Positions 27,033 to 35,824 of a DNA stretch of 64,000 nt are shown piece by piece. The notes below the pieces were generated by a model. It saw only the letters and a program-made list of their open reading frames with translations. It ran no database searches and was not told where the DNA came from. Position numbers and translations under genes: made by a program. The first letter of the stretch is position 1. Each line of letters starts with the position of its first letter. Origin of the DNA: Undibacterium sp. Jales W-56 (GTDB lineage Bacteria; Pseudomonadota; Gammaproteobacteria; Burkholderiales; Burkholderiaceae_D); assembly GCF_025548535.1 (NCBI RefSeq), contig NZ_JAJLQW010000001.1, positions 124,001 to 188,000 of the forward strand. The letters are read 5' to 3'.

Positions 27033-27071
27033 CGGATTTACGTGTAACGCAAGAACGAACCGAAAACACTT

Positions 27072-27184
27072 CACCACTGAGACACAGAGACACAGAGGTA
27101 GCACAGAGAAAGCACAGCATCCCGGTATTAATCAGTTTTGGTTTCCTCCTGGGGTTCTCCGTGTCTCTGTGTCTCTGTGTTGAG
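27072..27184. repeat. Dispersed repeat family I, copy C (both arms)
   Basis: The most complete copy: left arm CACCACTGAGACACAGAGAC plus ACAGAG (27072-27097), right arm ending CTCTGTGTCTCTGTGTTGAG (27165-27184), about 60 bp apart. It fills most of the gap between the FadN-like and thiolase genes. Confidence 0.75.
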
Positions 27185-27234
27185 AGGTTTTAAAGCTTTT
27201 AGTGCGTGAGGTCAAACTAATTGAGGTAGACAAA

Positions 27235-28431
27235 ATGACTAAACAACTTCAAGACGCTTACATCGTCTCAGCCACACGTACCCCGATCGGCAAATCTGGT
27301 CGCGGCATGTTCCGTAACACGCGCCCGGACGATTTGCTGGTGCGCGTATTGCAATCTGCGTTTGCCCAGGTGCCGAATCTCGATCCAAAACTGGCAGAAG
27401 ACGCGATCATCGGTTGCTCTTTCCCGGAAGGTCCGCAAGGCCTGAACCTGGCTCGCATGGGCGTGTTGCTGGCAGGTTTGCCAAACACCATTGGCGGCGT
27501 CACCATCAATCGCTATTGCGCATCCGGTATCACGGCGGTGGCGATGGCGGCAGATCGTATCCGCGTTGGTCAAGCCGACGTAATGATCGCAGGCGGCGTT
27601 GAATCGATGTCGATGGTGCCTATGATGGGTAACAATCCATCCATGAACATGGCGATCCTGAAAGACGAAAACGTCGGCATGGCCTACGGCATGGGCCTGA
27701 CCGCAGAGAAGGTCGCACAGCAATGGAAAGTCTCGCGCGAAGCGCAAGATGCATTTGCCCTGCAATCGCATCAACGTGCGATCGCTGCGCAAAACGCCGG
27801 CTACTTCGATGCAGAAACCACCTCGGTTGACATCATCGACCGCGTACCGAATCTGTTGACCGGCGAAATCGAATTGAAAACCCGCACCGTCAGCCGTGAC
27901 GAAGGCGCTCGCCCGGATACCTCACTAGAAGGTCTGGCACGTCTGAAACCGGTATTTGCCAACAAAGGTAGCGTGACCGCTGGCAACAGCTCGCAAACGT
28001 CCGACGGCGCCGGTGCATTGATCCTGGTCAGCGAAAAGATTTTGAAGCAATTCAACCTGACGCCGCTGGCACGTTTTGCATCTTTCGCAGTACGCGGCGT
28101 CCCGCCGGAAATCATGGGCATCGGCCCGAAAGAAGCGATCCCGGCAGCATGCCGTGCGGCAGGCATTACACAAGACCAGATCGACTGGTTTGAATTGAAT
28201 GAAGCGTTTGCAGCGCAATCTCTGGCAGTGGTGCAAGACCTCGGTCTCGATCCGGCCAAGGTCAATCCTATGGGCGGCGCGATCGCTCTGGGTCACCCGC
28301 TGGGCGCAACCGGCGCGATCCGTTCTGCCACTACGATCCATGCCTTGCACCGTAACAACCTGAAGTACGGCATGGTGACGATGTGCGTCGGTACCGGCAT
28401 GGGGGCCGCCGGCATTTTCGAACGCATGTAA
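27235..28431 (+). CDS. Acetyl-CoA C-acyltransferase (thiolase, FadA-type)
   Basis: The 398-residue thiolase cleaves 3-ketoacyl-CoA to acetyl-CoA and a shortened acyl-CoA. The nucleophilic Cys is C95 in NRYCASG, the second motif is LNEAFAAQ, and the C-terminal GHPLGATGAI and CVGTGMGAAG hold the catalytic His and Cys. ATG 27235 follows a TTGAGGT ribosome-binding site; the upstream in-frame start at 27202 lies close to the repeat. Together with the dehydrogenase and fusion enzyme it completes one beta-oxidation round. Confidence 0.94.
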   Translation: MTKQLQDAYIVSATRTPIGKSGRGMFRNTRPDDLLVRVLQSAFAQVPNLDPKLAEDAIIGCSFPEGPQGLNLARMGVLLAGLPNTIGGVTINRYCASGITAVAMAADRIRVGQADVMIAGGVESMSMVPMMGNNPSMNMAILKDENVGMAYGMGLTAEKVAQQWKVSREAQDAFALQSHQRAIAAQNAGYFDAETTSVDIIDRVPNLLTGEIELKTRTVSRDEGARPDTSLEGLARLKPVFANKGSVTAGNSSQTSDGAGALILVSEKILKQFNLTPLARFASFAVRGVPPEIMGIGPKEAIPAACRAAGITQDQIDWFELNEAFAAQSLAVVQDLGLDPAKVNPMGGAIALGHPLGATGAIRSATTIHALHRNNLKYGMVTMCVGTGMGAAGIFERM

Positions 28432-28454
28432 ATGAAACTACTGATTCAGCTACT

Positions 28455-28535
28455 GCGCGACTCAATCTTCAGTCGGCGATGCTCACCGTACTTTCGTACG
28501 GCTGCGCTTCTCAACTGAACCTTGAGCCGCTCGCT
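28455..28535. repeat. Large imperfect palindrome after the thiolase gene
   Basis: The core is CCGTAC-TTTC-GTACGG (28486-28501). Outside it TTCAGT (28468-28473) pairs with ACTGAA (28514-28519), and further out CTCAA (28461-28465) pairs with TTGAG (28522-28526). Resembles a degenerate mobile or REP-type hairpin. Not a protein-coding region. Confidence 0.6.
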
Positions 28536-28571
28536 GCGCTGCCTCAGCATTTCCAAATTACGATCACGACA

Positions 28572-28607
28572 AAAAAACCGTACATGAAATTTTCTGTACG
28601 GTTTTTT
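28572..28607 (+). terminator. Strong rho-independent terminator before enoyl-CoA hydratase
   Basis: A perfect 13-bp stem AAAAAACCGTACA / TGTACGGTTTTTT with a 10-nt loop and T-run. It should end the acyl-CoA dehydrogenase-fadN-thiolase transcript. Confidence 0.93.
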
Positions 28608-28703
28608 ATTGATCAATTATGCTAAAAATGGATAATCGGCTTGATTCATTAAATTCCAGCATAATCTGTTTACTACAAATTCAATCAAAACTCAGGAGAT
28701 CAC

Positions 28704-29474
28704 ATGGACATTTTGACCCACATAGAGAATGGCGTTTTGACGATAGCCTTCAACCGCCCGGAAAAGAAAAACGCGATCACCGCGGCGATGTACCAGGCGA
28801 TGGCCGATGCGATCAGGGCTGCAGAAGACGACACTGCGGTGCGCGCAATTCTGTTCACAGGCCGGCCAGAGATTTTCACCGCCGGTAACGATCTCGAAGA
28901 TTTCATGAAGAACGCCACTGTCGAGCATGCAGGCGTGCCATCGGTCTATCAATTCATGCAAGCCCTGAGCCACAGCAGTAAACCGGTGATTGCCGCCGTC
29001 TCCGGCGCCGCAGTCGGCATCGGCACTACCCTGCTCATGCATTGCGACATGGTGTATCTGGCCGACAATGCAAGGCTGTCTATGCCATTCACGCAATTGG
29101 GCCTGTGTCCGGAATTCGCATCCAGCCTGATTTTCCAGCAAATCGTCGGCTATCAGCGCGCCGCAGAAAAGCTGATGCTGGGCGAAGCATTCAGCGCCCA
29201 GGAAGCCTACGAAATAGGCTTCGTCAACAAGGTATTGCCTTTAGAAGAATTGCTGCCGTATGCACAAAAACAAGCAGCAAAATTAGTCGCCTTGCCGGCA
29301 GCATCGATCCGCGCCACCAAACGTTTGATGAAGAGCAATCAAAACGAAGCCATCGTCACCAAGATGGGCGAAGAAAACAAATACTTCCGCAGCATGCTGA
29401 CAGCACCAGAAGCCAAAGAAGCGTTCGCGGCTTTTTTTCAAAAGCGCAAACCGGATTTTTCGCAGTTTTCCTGA
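28704..29474 (+). CDS. Enoyl-CoA hydratase/isomerase family protein
   Basis: A 256-residue single-domain crotonase. Visible motifs are VLTIAFNRPEKKNAIT, the oxyanion-hole segment FTAGNDLEDF and SGAAVGIGTTLLMHCD. The glutamate pair expected in classical hydratases is not both obvious, so isomerase or another crotonase activity is possible. It has a good ribosome-binding site (CAGGAG) and lies beyond a strong terminator, so it probably has its own promoter although it belongs functionally to the fatty-acid cluster. Confidence 0.88.
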   Translation: MDILTHIENGVLTIAFNRPEKKNAITAAMYQAMADAIRAAEDDTAVRAILFTGRPEIFTAGNDLEDFMKNATVEHAGVPSVYQFMQALSHSSKPVIAAVSGAAVGIGTTLLMHCDMVYLADNARLSMPFTQLGLCPEFASSLIFQQIVGYQRAAEKLMLGEAFSAQEAYEIGFVNKVLPLEELLPYAQKQAAKLVALPAASIRATKRLMKSNQNEAIVTKMGEENKYFRSMLTAPEAKEAFAAFFQKRKPDFSQFS

Positions 29475-29483
29475 TGTGCCAAA

Positions 29484-29516
29484 AGCCGCGTAGAAAAATT
29501 CTCTACAGCGGCTCTT
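29484..29516 (+). terminator. Weak hairpin after enoyl-CoA hydratase
   Basis: AGCCGC-GTAGA pairs with TCTAC-A-GCGGCT with one bulged A. The trailing T-run is short (CTTTAAG), so termination here is only possible. Confidence 0.45.
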
Positions 29517-29562
29517 TAAGACAGTCCAGGACTCCTGGCTTGGATTTCAGAGGTCTGGATCC

Positions 29563-29730
29563 TTACTTCCGCATAGCAGACCCAACCGGCATCAGATACT
29601 TATCCTGGAACTGGAATATCTTCGCATTCGCTTCTGCCTGATTTTTCTTTTTGCTGAAACCGTGGCCCTCGTCGGCGAACACGACATACTCGACCGGCAC
29701 ATGACTTTTCTTCACTGCATCGATGATCAT
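29563..29730 (-). pseudogene. C-terminal remnant of an S9-family (prolyl oligopeptidase-like) peptidase
   Basis: On the minus strand 55 codons read MIIDAVKKSHVPVEYVVFAD, then EGHGFSKKKNQ and a last helix FQFQDKYLMP before a stop. This is the extreme C-terminus of S9 peptidases, including the catalytic-His segment DEGHGF. The rest of the alpha/beta-hydrolase domain (Ser and Asp) is absent. The remnant starts two codons after, and in the same frame as, the stop of the ThDP enzyme, so it looks like what was left when the peptidase gene was deleted and the present neighbour ended up beside it. It is not expected to be functional. Confidence 0.75.
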
Positions 29731-29736
29731 CTTTTT

Positions 29737-31449
29737 TTAACTCGCTTTGGCTAGTGCCGATTGCGCATCCAGAGCGGCTTTACGCATTTGCGCCAGACTC
29801 ATGCCGGGCGTGATCAGATTGCCGTCGTAGCGTAATTCGATCAGAGCGGGCAAGCGATGGTTGCGGGTATGTGCGAGTGCGCGTTGCAGGGCGGGCGCGA
29901 ACTCGGCGGTGCTGCTGACGACCTCACCGCTGGCGCCGTAGGCGCGTGCCAGGGCGGCGAAATCCGGGTTGTGCAATTCGGTACCGGACACGCGTGCCGG
30001 GAAGGTTTTTTCCTGGTGCATGCGTATGGTGCCGAACATCCCGTTGTTGAACACGATGATGATCACCCCCGCGTGATATTGCACGGCAGTGGCGAGTTCC
30101 TGGCCGTTCATCAGGTATTCGCCGTCACCGGCAAACGTTATTATGGTGCGTTCTGGCGCGATGATTTTGGCGGCAACGCCGGACGGTATGCTGTAGCCCA
30201 TGGCGCCCGAAGTCGGGGCCAGTTGCGTGCGCCAGCCGCCGTAGCGGAAGTAGCGGTGCGCCCAGGTCGCATAATTGCCGGCACCGTTGGTGATGATGGT
30301 ATCGGCGGGTGCCGCTTGCATGATGTCTTGCACGACTTGCCAGAGATTCAGCGGCGCCTGTTCGTTCTTGAAAATCGCCGGTTCCTGTTGCCATGCCAGC
30401 AGTTCGGCACGCGCTTCGGCGACCGTATGCTGCCAGGCGCCGGCATCGAGCGCCGTCATCTCGGCCAGGCATTCGGCGATCTCTTGCATGCCGCTGTTGA
30501 TCATCAGATCGGCTTGATACACGCGACCTAGTTCCAGCGCATCGCTGTGGATGTGGATTAGTGTTTGACGCGGGAGCGGCGCTTCTAAAATAGTATAGCC
30601 GCCGGTGGTCATTTCGCCGAGGCGCGGACCGATTGCGATTACCAGATCGGCCTCCTGCACGCGTTTTGCGAGCTTGGGATTGATGCCGATGCCGACATCG
30701 CCAATGTAATGCGGATGCGCGTTGTCCATCAGGTCCTGGAAGCGGAACGCGCAGGCAACCGGCAGATGATTGCTGATTGCGAAGCGAGCGATGTTATCGC
30801 AGGCTTGCTGGTTCCAGCCGCTGCCGCCGAGCAGCACGACAGGGCGCTTTGCCTCGGCTAACAGATGGCGCAATCGGGCTAGCTGGCTCTTGGAGGCGGA
30901 TGCCTGTACCGGCGTGTAATGGCGGGTGTCGGCGACTGCGGCGACGGCGGACAGGCAGTCTTCCGGCAGCGCCAATACCACCGGGCCCGGACGTCCGCTG
31001 GTGGCGACCTGAAAGGCGCGGGCAATGTATTCGGGGATGCGATCGGCGCGATCAATTTGCGCGACCCATTTCGCCATCGGACCGAACATGCGACGATAGT
31101 CGATCTCCTGAAAGGCTTCGCGCTCGACGAAGTCATTGCCGACCTGTCCGACGAATAAAATCATCGGTGTCGAATCCTGGTACGCCGTATGAACGCCGAT
31201 TGAGGCATTGGTTGCACCGGGACCGCGGGTCACAAAGCAGATGCCGGGCTGGCCGGTCATCTTGCCGTAGGCGTCTGCCATAAACGCTGCGCCGCCTTCC
31301 TGACGATTGATGATGAAACGGATCGGACTATCGTGCAGCGCATCAAGCACGGGCAAATAGCTTTCGCCCGGTACGCCAAAAATCGTATCAACACCATGCA
31401 CGGCTAATGCATCTACCACCAACTGACCGCCGGAACGCGATTTAATCAT
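29737..31449 (-). CDS. Thiamine-diphosphate-dependent enzyme, acetolactate synthase large-subunit-like
   Basis: The 570-residue protein has the three-domain ThDP fold: the N-terminal pyrimidine-binding domain (GVDTIFGVPGESYLPVLDAL, and the catalytic Glu in INRQEGGAAFMADAYG), a central domain, and the C-terminal cofactor domain with GDGEYLMNGQELATA ending in the metal-binding NN of VFNNGMFG. It is catabolic or of unknown specificity: no small regulatory subunit gene is nearby, as would be expected for valine/isoleucine synthesis. I chose ATG 31449; the open frame continues upstream but into the rnpB promoter and gene. Confidence 0.85.
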   Translation of the reverse strand: MIKSRSGGQLVVDALAVHGVDTIFGVPGESYLPVLDALHDSPIRFIINRQEGGAAFMADAYGKMTGQPGICFVTRGPGATNASIGVHTAYQDSTPMILFVGQVGNDFVEREAFQEIDYRRMFGPMAKWVAQIDRADRIPEYIARAFQVATSGRPGPVVLALPEDCLSAVAAVADTRHYTPVQASASKSQLARLRHLLAEAKRPVVLLGGSGWNQQACDNIARFAISNHLPVACAFRFQDLMDNAHPHYIGDVGIGINPKLAKRVQEADLVIAIGPRLGEMTTGGYTILEAPLPRQTLIHIHSDALELGRVYQADLMINSGMQEIAECLAEMTALDAGAWQHTVAEARAELLAWQQEPAIFKNEQAPLNLWQVVQDIMQAAPADTIITNGAGNYATWAHRYFRYGGWRTQLAPTSGAMGYSIPSGVAAKIIAPERTIITFAGDGEYLMNGQELATAVQYHAGVIIIVFNNGMFGTIRMHQEKTFPARVSGTELHNPDFAALARAYGASGEVVSSTAEFAPALQRALAHTRNHRLPALIELRYDGNLITPGMSLAQMRKAALDAQSALAKAS

Positions 31450-31577
31450 GACAATAAGACCAGTTCGGAAAAAACCATACGCTAGCAGAAAGCGCCGGTG
31501 CCGTGCGGGTTTTGCTTGAGAAACTGATCGGATATCGGTGCCGGATCGGGGTATTTCGATGTTGCGCTGCGCCATGC

Positions 31578-31586
31578 TGGTACAAT
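31578..31586 (+). promoter_or_regulatory. Extended -10 promoter of rnpB
   Basis: TGGTACAAT (TGn plus TACAAT) ends eight bases before the RNA 5' end, the right distance for transcription start at about 31594. The -35 region is weak, as often with extended -10 promoters. Confidence 0.6.
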
Positions 31587-31593
31587 AGCGAGC

Positions 31594-31927
31594 GAAGCAG
31601 GCCAGACAATCGCTGGCTTTGGTGTGAGCCAAAGCGGGAGGAAGGTCCGGACTCCATAGAGCAGGGTGACGGCTAACGGCCGTACGTCGAAATCCGCAAG
31701 GTATAAGACGAGGAATAGGGCCACAGAGACGAGCGTATTTAGTTACGGTGAAACGCGGTAACCTCCACCCGGAGCAATTTCAAATAGGCACGCGTTGAGG
31801 CGGCTCGCGGAGCGTGCGGGTAGAAAGCTTGAGCGGCGGAGCAATCCGTCGCCTAGAGGAATGATTGTCATAGCACGAAGCAGCAATGCAGAGTGCCGTA
31901 ACAGAATCCGGCCTACCGGCCTGCTTC
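31594..31927 (+). ncRNA. rnpB: RNase P RNA, bacterial class A
   Basis: The catalytic RNA of RNase P, which trims the 5' leader of tRNAs. The ends pair as expected (GAAGCAGGCC at the 5' end, GGCCTGCTTC at the 3' end). The universally conserved GAGGAAGGTCCGGACTCC lies about 45 nt in, and ACAGAATCCGGCCTACCGGC closes the molecule. Length (about 334 nt) is in the class A range. It is divergent from the ThDP enzyme gene. The following 230 bp to the next gene show no further feature. Confidence 0.96.
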
Positions 31928-32159
31928 ATTTTTATCCATATCTTTCCAAATGACGGCATGGCTTTTGGGCGATGCATGTACCTCAGAAAACAACCATCAG
32001 ATCGCTTGGCAATTCGATAGCGATGGCGCACTATTGATAAAATTCCAGTGTTACACTGATAAGGTGTTGATCATTGAACCAAGTCACGGATGCGATTTCA
32101 TATATCCGGATAGCCGCGGTTAATTTATTTCAATTACATAGGCAACCTTAAGGTAGCGC

Positions 32160-35100
32160 ATGGAGAGAAAAGCAGGTAATCGTCAATGGCATGATTTGCC
32201 GACGCTGGCTTTTTTAGTCATTGTCAGTTTGATCGTGGTCGCGATCATGGCGCAGACCTGGTGGTCGATCATTCAGGACCGCCAATTAACGTTGGTCGCT
32301 GCACAAGAGAATGGTTATTTAACCGTGCGGATTCTGGAGGAGCATGCAAGTCGTATCTTGCACGATGCCAGCCGCGCTATCAATGCGGCGGCAGAAGAGA
32401 TTCAAAGTGGGATGGATCCGGCACCGCACGATGAGGCTGAGGTGCGCAAAGTCCTGATCAACGAAAGACAGGACTCGCCGTTTTTGCAGTCGCTCTCTAT
32501 CATCGATGCCAATGGAATATTATGGGGCACCTCGTTCCAATACCCTGCTGAACCGCAAGACATGCGCAGCGTGGCATATGTCAAGGACTTGCTGGAGCAT
32601 CCGGCAAACAAGGAGTTCGTGACCGGCAAGCCCATGCAATTGCCGAATTCCAATCGCTGGGTATTGCCGGTAGCAAAGAATATTTTCAATCAGCATGGTG
32701 AACATGTCGGTATTCTGCAAGCCTATATCGGCCTTGGCTATTTGCGGGAGTTCTACGAGCGTTTGGCGAAAGATGGCGGCGCCATCATTTCCCTGCACAA
32801 TCAACAGGGTAATTTGTATCTACGTGCCCCCAACGACCCTTTGTACCTGAATCAGGATATCTCCAAATCCTTGCTGGCCAATACACTCCGCTCGAGTGCC
32901 ATTGAAGGCAGCCTGCAGGACGGACCGCTGGTCGGCGGTGATGCGCAATTAATTTATACCTATCGTAAGACCGCGGATTTTCCCATCGCTCTGGTGTATG
33001 CCAGGGCGATCGACACAATACTGGCAGACTGGCGCGAGCGTGCCAGGCAAAAACTCATATTCGCCTTGCTCACGATTTCCTGCATCCTGGTCTTCATTAT
33101 TTTACTAATAGGAAAAATTCGTCGCCTGCGTGGATCTGCCGAAGATTTGCGTGCCAGCGAGAACCGCTACCGGATGTTGTTCCAGGACGCCGAGGATACG
33201 ATATTGCTGATTAATCGCGAATACAAGTATGTCGATTGCAATGCGGCTGCGCTGGAGATGTTTGGCATCACTGACCGCGCCGAGTTGCTGGGCAAACGGG
33301 CCGGTCGTTTTTCTCCTGAAAAACAGCCAGTTCGGCATCTGCCAGGCCTGCAGAGAGATCGCCTGATCGAGACCCTGGTTGATACAGCATTTACTGGCGA
33401 GGTCCAGCATTTTGACTGGATCATCACACGTAAAGGCGTTTTGCTGTACAGCGAAGTCACCATGAGCAGGGTTGAGATCGGCGATGAAAGCCTGATTTTC
33501 TGCGTGATGCGGGATGTCAGCGCCAGAAAAGCGGTCGAGTTGCTACTGGAAGGGCAAAATCAATTATTGCAGTTGATTGCCACTAGCGAAGACATGCTGA
33601 TTATCCTGGAATCAATTTGTCAGTTCGCTGAAAAATTGTCACCAAACTGGCGCTGCGGCATCCAATTGCTGGGGAATGAACAGCATAGTTTGAGCATGTC
33701 GGTGGGCAAGAATTTTCCGGATGTCCTGAAGCCGCAATTGGATGGCATGCCTGTCACGTATGGCAATGGCGTCTGGTGTGAAGCCATCTTAAATGCCTCG
33801 CCGGTATGGATAGATGGACTACAAACAGCGGCATCGATGCAGTTCGTCAATGCGCTGGAAACCTTGATGGAATTTCCTGCTTGCGGTGCCTGGCCCATCA
33901 TGGGTAAAAAAGGCCAGTTGCTAGGCAGTTTTACCTTGTTTTCCCATTCTGCCGAGGAACTGAATGATCATCAGTTGAAATTGATCGGCATCACAACGGA
34001 CATTGCGAGTATCGCGATTGAAGGCCGCCGCTCTGAAGACAAGATACTGAAACTGGCACATTACGATGAGTTGACCGGATTGCCGAATCGTTTTTTGTAT
34101 AGCCAGCACCTGAGCAAATCGCTCGCGCATGCTGAACGCGACCGCAGCCGTCTGGCGGTTTTTTTCCTGGACCTGGATCGCTTTAAAAATATCAACGACA
34201 CCTTCGGGCATGATGAAGGCGATACCGTACTGCGCAATATTGCGCAACGTTTCAAGCAGTGTCTGCGCGAGTCGGACATTATTGCCCGGGTTGGCGGTGA
34301 TGAATTTATTCTGCTGGTCGACCAGTTCAATGATCCCAAGGATCTCGGTGATATCGCCGACAAGCTGTTATTTGAAGCGTCTTATCCCTTTGATCTGCGC
34401 GGTCAGGAATGTCAATTGAGCGCGAGTATAGGGATTGCCACTTTCCCGGATGATGGCCGTGATCCGCAAACTTTGTTGAAAAACGCAGATATTGCGATGT
34501 ATCGCGCCAAGAACAAGGGCAAGGACAATTACCAGTTCTATGCGTCGGAAATGAATGTGCATACGGTCGAGCGTCTGGCATTTGAAGCCAGACTGAGACG
34601 AGCGCTGGAGCGCCGCGAGTTCGTGGTGTACTACCAGCCCAAAGTGAATGTCGCCTCCGGCAAGATCGTTGGTGCGGAGGCCTTGGTGCGCTGGAATCAT
34701 CCCGAGCGCGGCATACTTTTCCCGGGCGATTTTATCCTGCTGGCAGAAGAGGCTGGCTTGATTGCCCGCCTGGGTATGCTGGTACTGGATATCGCTTGTC
34801 GCGATGTCCTGGCATTTCGTGCCGTCGATAAGTCTTTTGGACGGGTATCTATCAATTTATCTGGCGCGCAGTTTAATGACGTGCATTTGCTGGAAGAGGT
34901 AAAAAGCGTGGTCGATTTCTGGCGGGTTGATCCTGGCTGGATAGAATTTGAAATCACTGAAAGTATGGTGATGCACAATCGCGATCAGGCGATTATATTG
35001 ATGGATGGCTTGAAAGAGGCGGGCTTCACCTTGTCGATCGACGATTTTGGTACCGGATATTCATCGCTCGCGTACCTGAAGCGCTTTCCTGTCGACAGCG

Positions 35101-35351
35101 TCAAAGTCGACCGTTCGTTTATCAAAGATATTCCTAGCGATCCGAATGATACCGCGATTGTGCTGGCGATTGTCGCAATGGCGCATACCTTGAGCCTGAA
35201 AGTGATCGCAGAGGGGGTCGAGACCGAGTTGCAACTGGACACCCTGAAAGCCAATCACTGCGATGAATACCAGGGCTTCTATTTCAGCAAAGCCATTCCT
35301 GAGAGTGAATTCTTACTTCTGCTGCAGCGGCAATATGCTGAGGAAGTTTAA
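32160..35351 (+). CDS. Sensor GGDEF-EAL protein (PDC, PAS, GAF)
   Basis: A 1063-residue inner-membrane protein. Order: membrane helix (about residues 15-35), periplasmic PDC/Cache-like sensor (to about 295), second helix (about 298-320), PAS (about 335-460), GAF (about 470-630), GGDEF (GGDEF at 712-716) and EAL (EAL at 840-842, with DDFGTGYSSL). The I-site RESD stands five residues before GGDEF. Both catalytic signatures are intact, so it can potentially make and break cyclic di-GMP, gated by a periplasmic signal and two cytoplasmic ones. Net activity cannot be told. It has no operon partner; the downstream gap precedes mraZ. Confidence 0.93.
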   Translation: MERKAGNRQWHDLPTLAFLVIVSLIVVAIMAQTWWSIIQDRQLTLVAAQENGYLTVRILEEHASRILHDASRAINAAAEEIQSGMDPAPHDEAEVRKVLINERQDSPFLQSLSIIDANGILWGTSFQYPAEPQDMRSVAYVKDLLEHPANKEFVTGKPMQLPNSNRWVLPVAKNIFNQHGEHVGILQAYIGLGYLREFYERLAKDGGAIISLHNQQGNLYLRAPNDPLYLNQDISKSLLANTLRSSAIEGSLQDGPLVGGDAQLIYTYRKTADFPIALVYARAIDTILADWRERARQKLIFALLTISCILVFIILLIGKIRRLRGSAEDLRASENRYRMLFQDAEDTILLINREYKYVDCNAAALEMFGITDRAELLGKRAGRFSPEKQPVRHLPGLQRDRLIETLVDTAFTGEVQHFDWIITRKGVLLYSEVTMSRVEIGDESLIFCVMRDVSARKAVELLLEGQNQLLQLIATSEDMLIILESICQFAEKLSPNWRCGIQLLGNEQHSLSMSVGKNFPDVLKPQLDGMPVTYGNGVWCEAILNASPVWIDGLQTAASMQFVNALETLMEFPACGAWPIMGKKGQLLGSFTLFSHSAEELNDHQLKLIGITTDIASIAIEGRRSEDKILKLAHYDELTGLPNRFLYSQHLSKSLAHAERDRSRLAVFFLDLDRFKNINDTFGHDEGDTVLRNIAQRFKQCLRESDIIARVGGDEFILLVDQFNDPKDLGDIADKLLFEASYPFDLRGQECQLSASIGIATFPDDGRDPQTLLKNADIAMYRAKNKGKDNYQFYASEMNVHTVERLAFEARLRRALERREFVVYYQPKVNVASGKIVGAEALVRWNHPERGILFPGDFILLAEEAGLIARLGMLVLDIACRDVLAFRAVDKSFGRVSINLSGAQFNDVHLLEEVKSVVDFWRVDPGWIEFEITESMVMHNRDQAIILMDGLKEAGFTLSIDDFGTGYSSLAYLKRFPVDSVKVDRSFIKDIPSDPNDTAIVLAIVAMAHTLSLKVIAEGVETELQLDTLKANHCDEYQGFYFSKAIPESEFLLLLQRQYAEEV

Positions 35352-35734
35352 TAAGCACCGATAGTTGTCCGTATTTCCATTCCCCCGCCTGTTTTGCTCG
35401 CTGCACTATGCGTGCAAATCGACCCCTCTCTTGGGTGACAGACCCGCTCTGCAAATTCTCTTTTGGACTCTGATACTGACCATTAAATTGTCAGTGGGGA
35501 CTTACATCGTCGGCCTGGGCATTGATGGAGATCTATTTTCTGCAAAAATGTTTTTTGATGAAACACATGGGTATATGTGAGGAGCTACTTTCAGTATGCA
35601 CCGTAAGTATCTAATTTATTGGAATATTCTTCTTTCATCTGCTTGAGGAGTGTGCGCTAAGTCCTTGACTTCATTAAAGAATTTCACATTTTCGCTCTTG
35701 AATTCGCTTGACCGGACTTAACTGATCCTCTAAA
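35352..35734. other. Non-coding stretch before the mra promoter
   Basis: About 380 bp that look AT-rich. One 71-codon open frame (35365-35580) starts with TTG, lacks a ribosome-binding site and matches nothing I know, so I do not call it a gene. The only supported element at the right edge is the mra promoter region described next. Confidence 0.6.
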
Positions 35735-35736
35735 GT
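35708..35736 (+). promoter_or_regulatory. Candidate mra promoter of the dcw cluster
   Basis: TTGACC (35708-35713) and TAAAGT (35731-35736) are separated by 17 bp, a good sigma-70 spacing. The -10 box overlaps the first of the four MraZ-like repeats. Confidence 0.55.
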
Positions 35737-35770
35737 GGGCAATAGTGTGAAAAAGTGTATTTTTGTGGTG
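35735..35770 (+). promoter_or_regulatory. MraZ operator: four direct repeats at 10-bp spacing
   Basis: GTGGGC, GTGTGA, GTGTAT and GTGGTG begin at 35735, 35745, 35755 and 35765, exactly one per 10 bp. MraZ is known to bind tandem GTGGG-type repeats upstream of its own gene, so this is its probable autoregulatory site. The last repeat ends 54 bp before the mraZ start. Confidence 0.7.
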
Positions 35771-35824
35771 AATATTTTTATTTCTACGAAAAAATAATTC
35801 TCAAGTTCAGGGTAAAGGCATAGC

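Noticed and set aside
16788-27184. The GAGACACAGAG repeats as a CRISPR array
   Set aside because: The copies are single, kilobases apart and form inverted arms; there are no regular spacers and no cas genes.
28383-28625. An 80-codon frame overlapping the end of the thiolase gene
   Set aside because: It runs through the large palindrome and terminator and overlaps the thiolase; repeat-derived.
31450-31632. A longer N-terminus (61 codons) for the ThDP enzyme
   Set aside because: The extension overlaps the rnpB promoter and RNA, and family members start at the MIKSRSGG position.
35365-35580. A 71-codon frame before mraZ
   Set aside because: TTG start, no ribosome-binding site, no recognisable homology; probably chance in an AT-rich gap.
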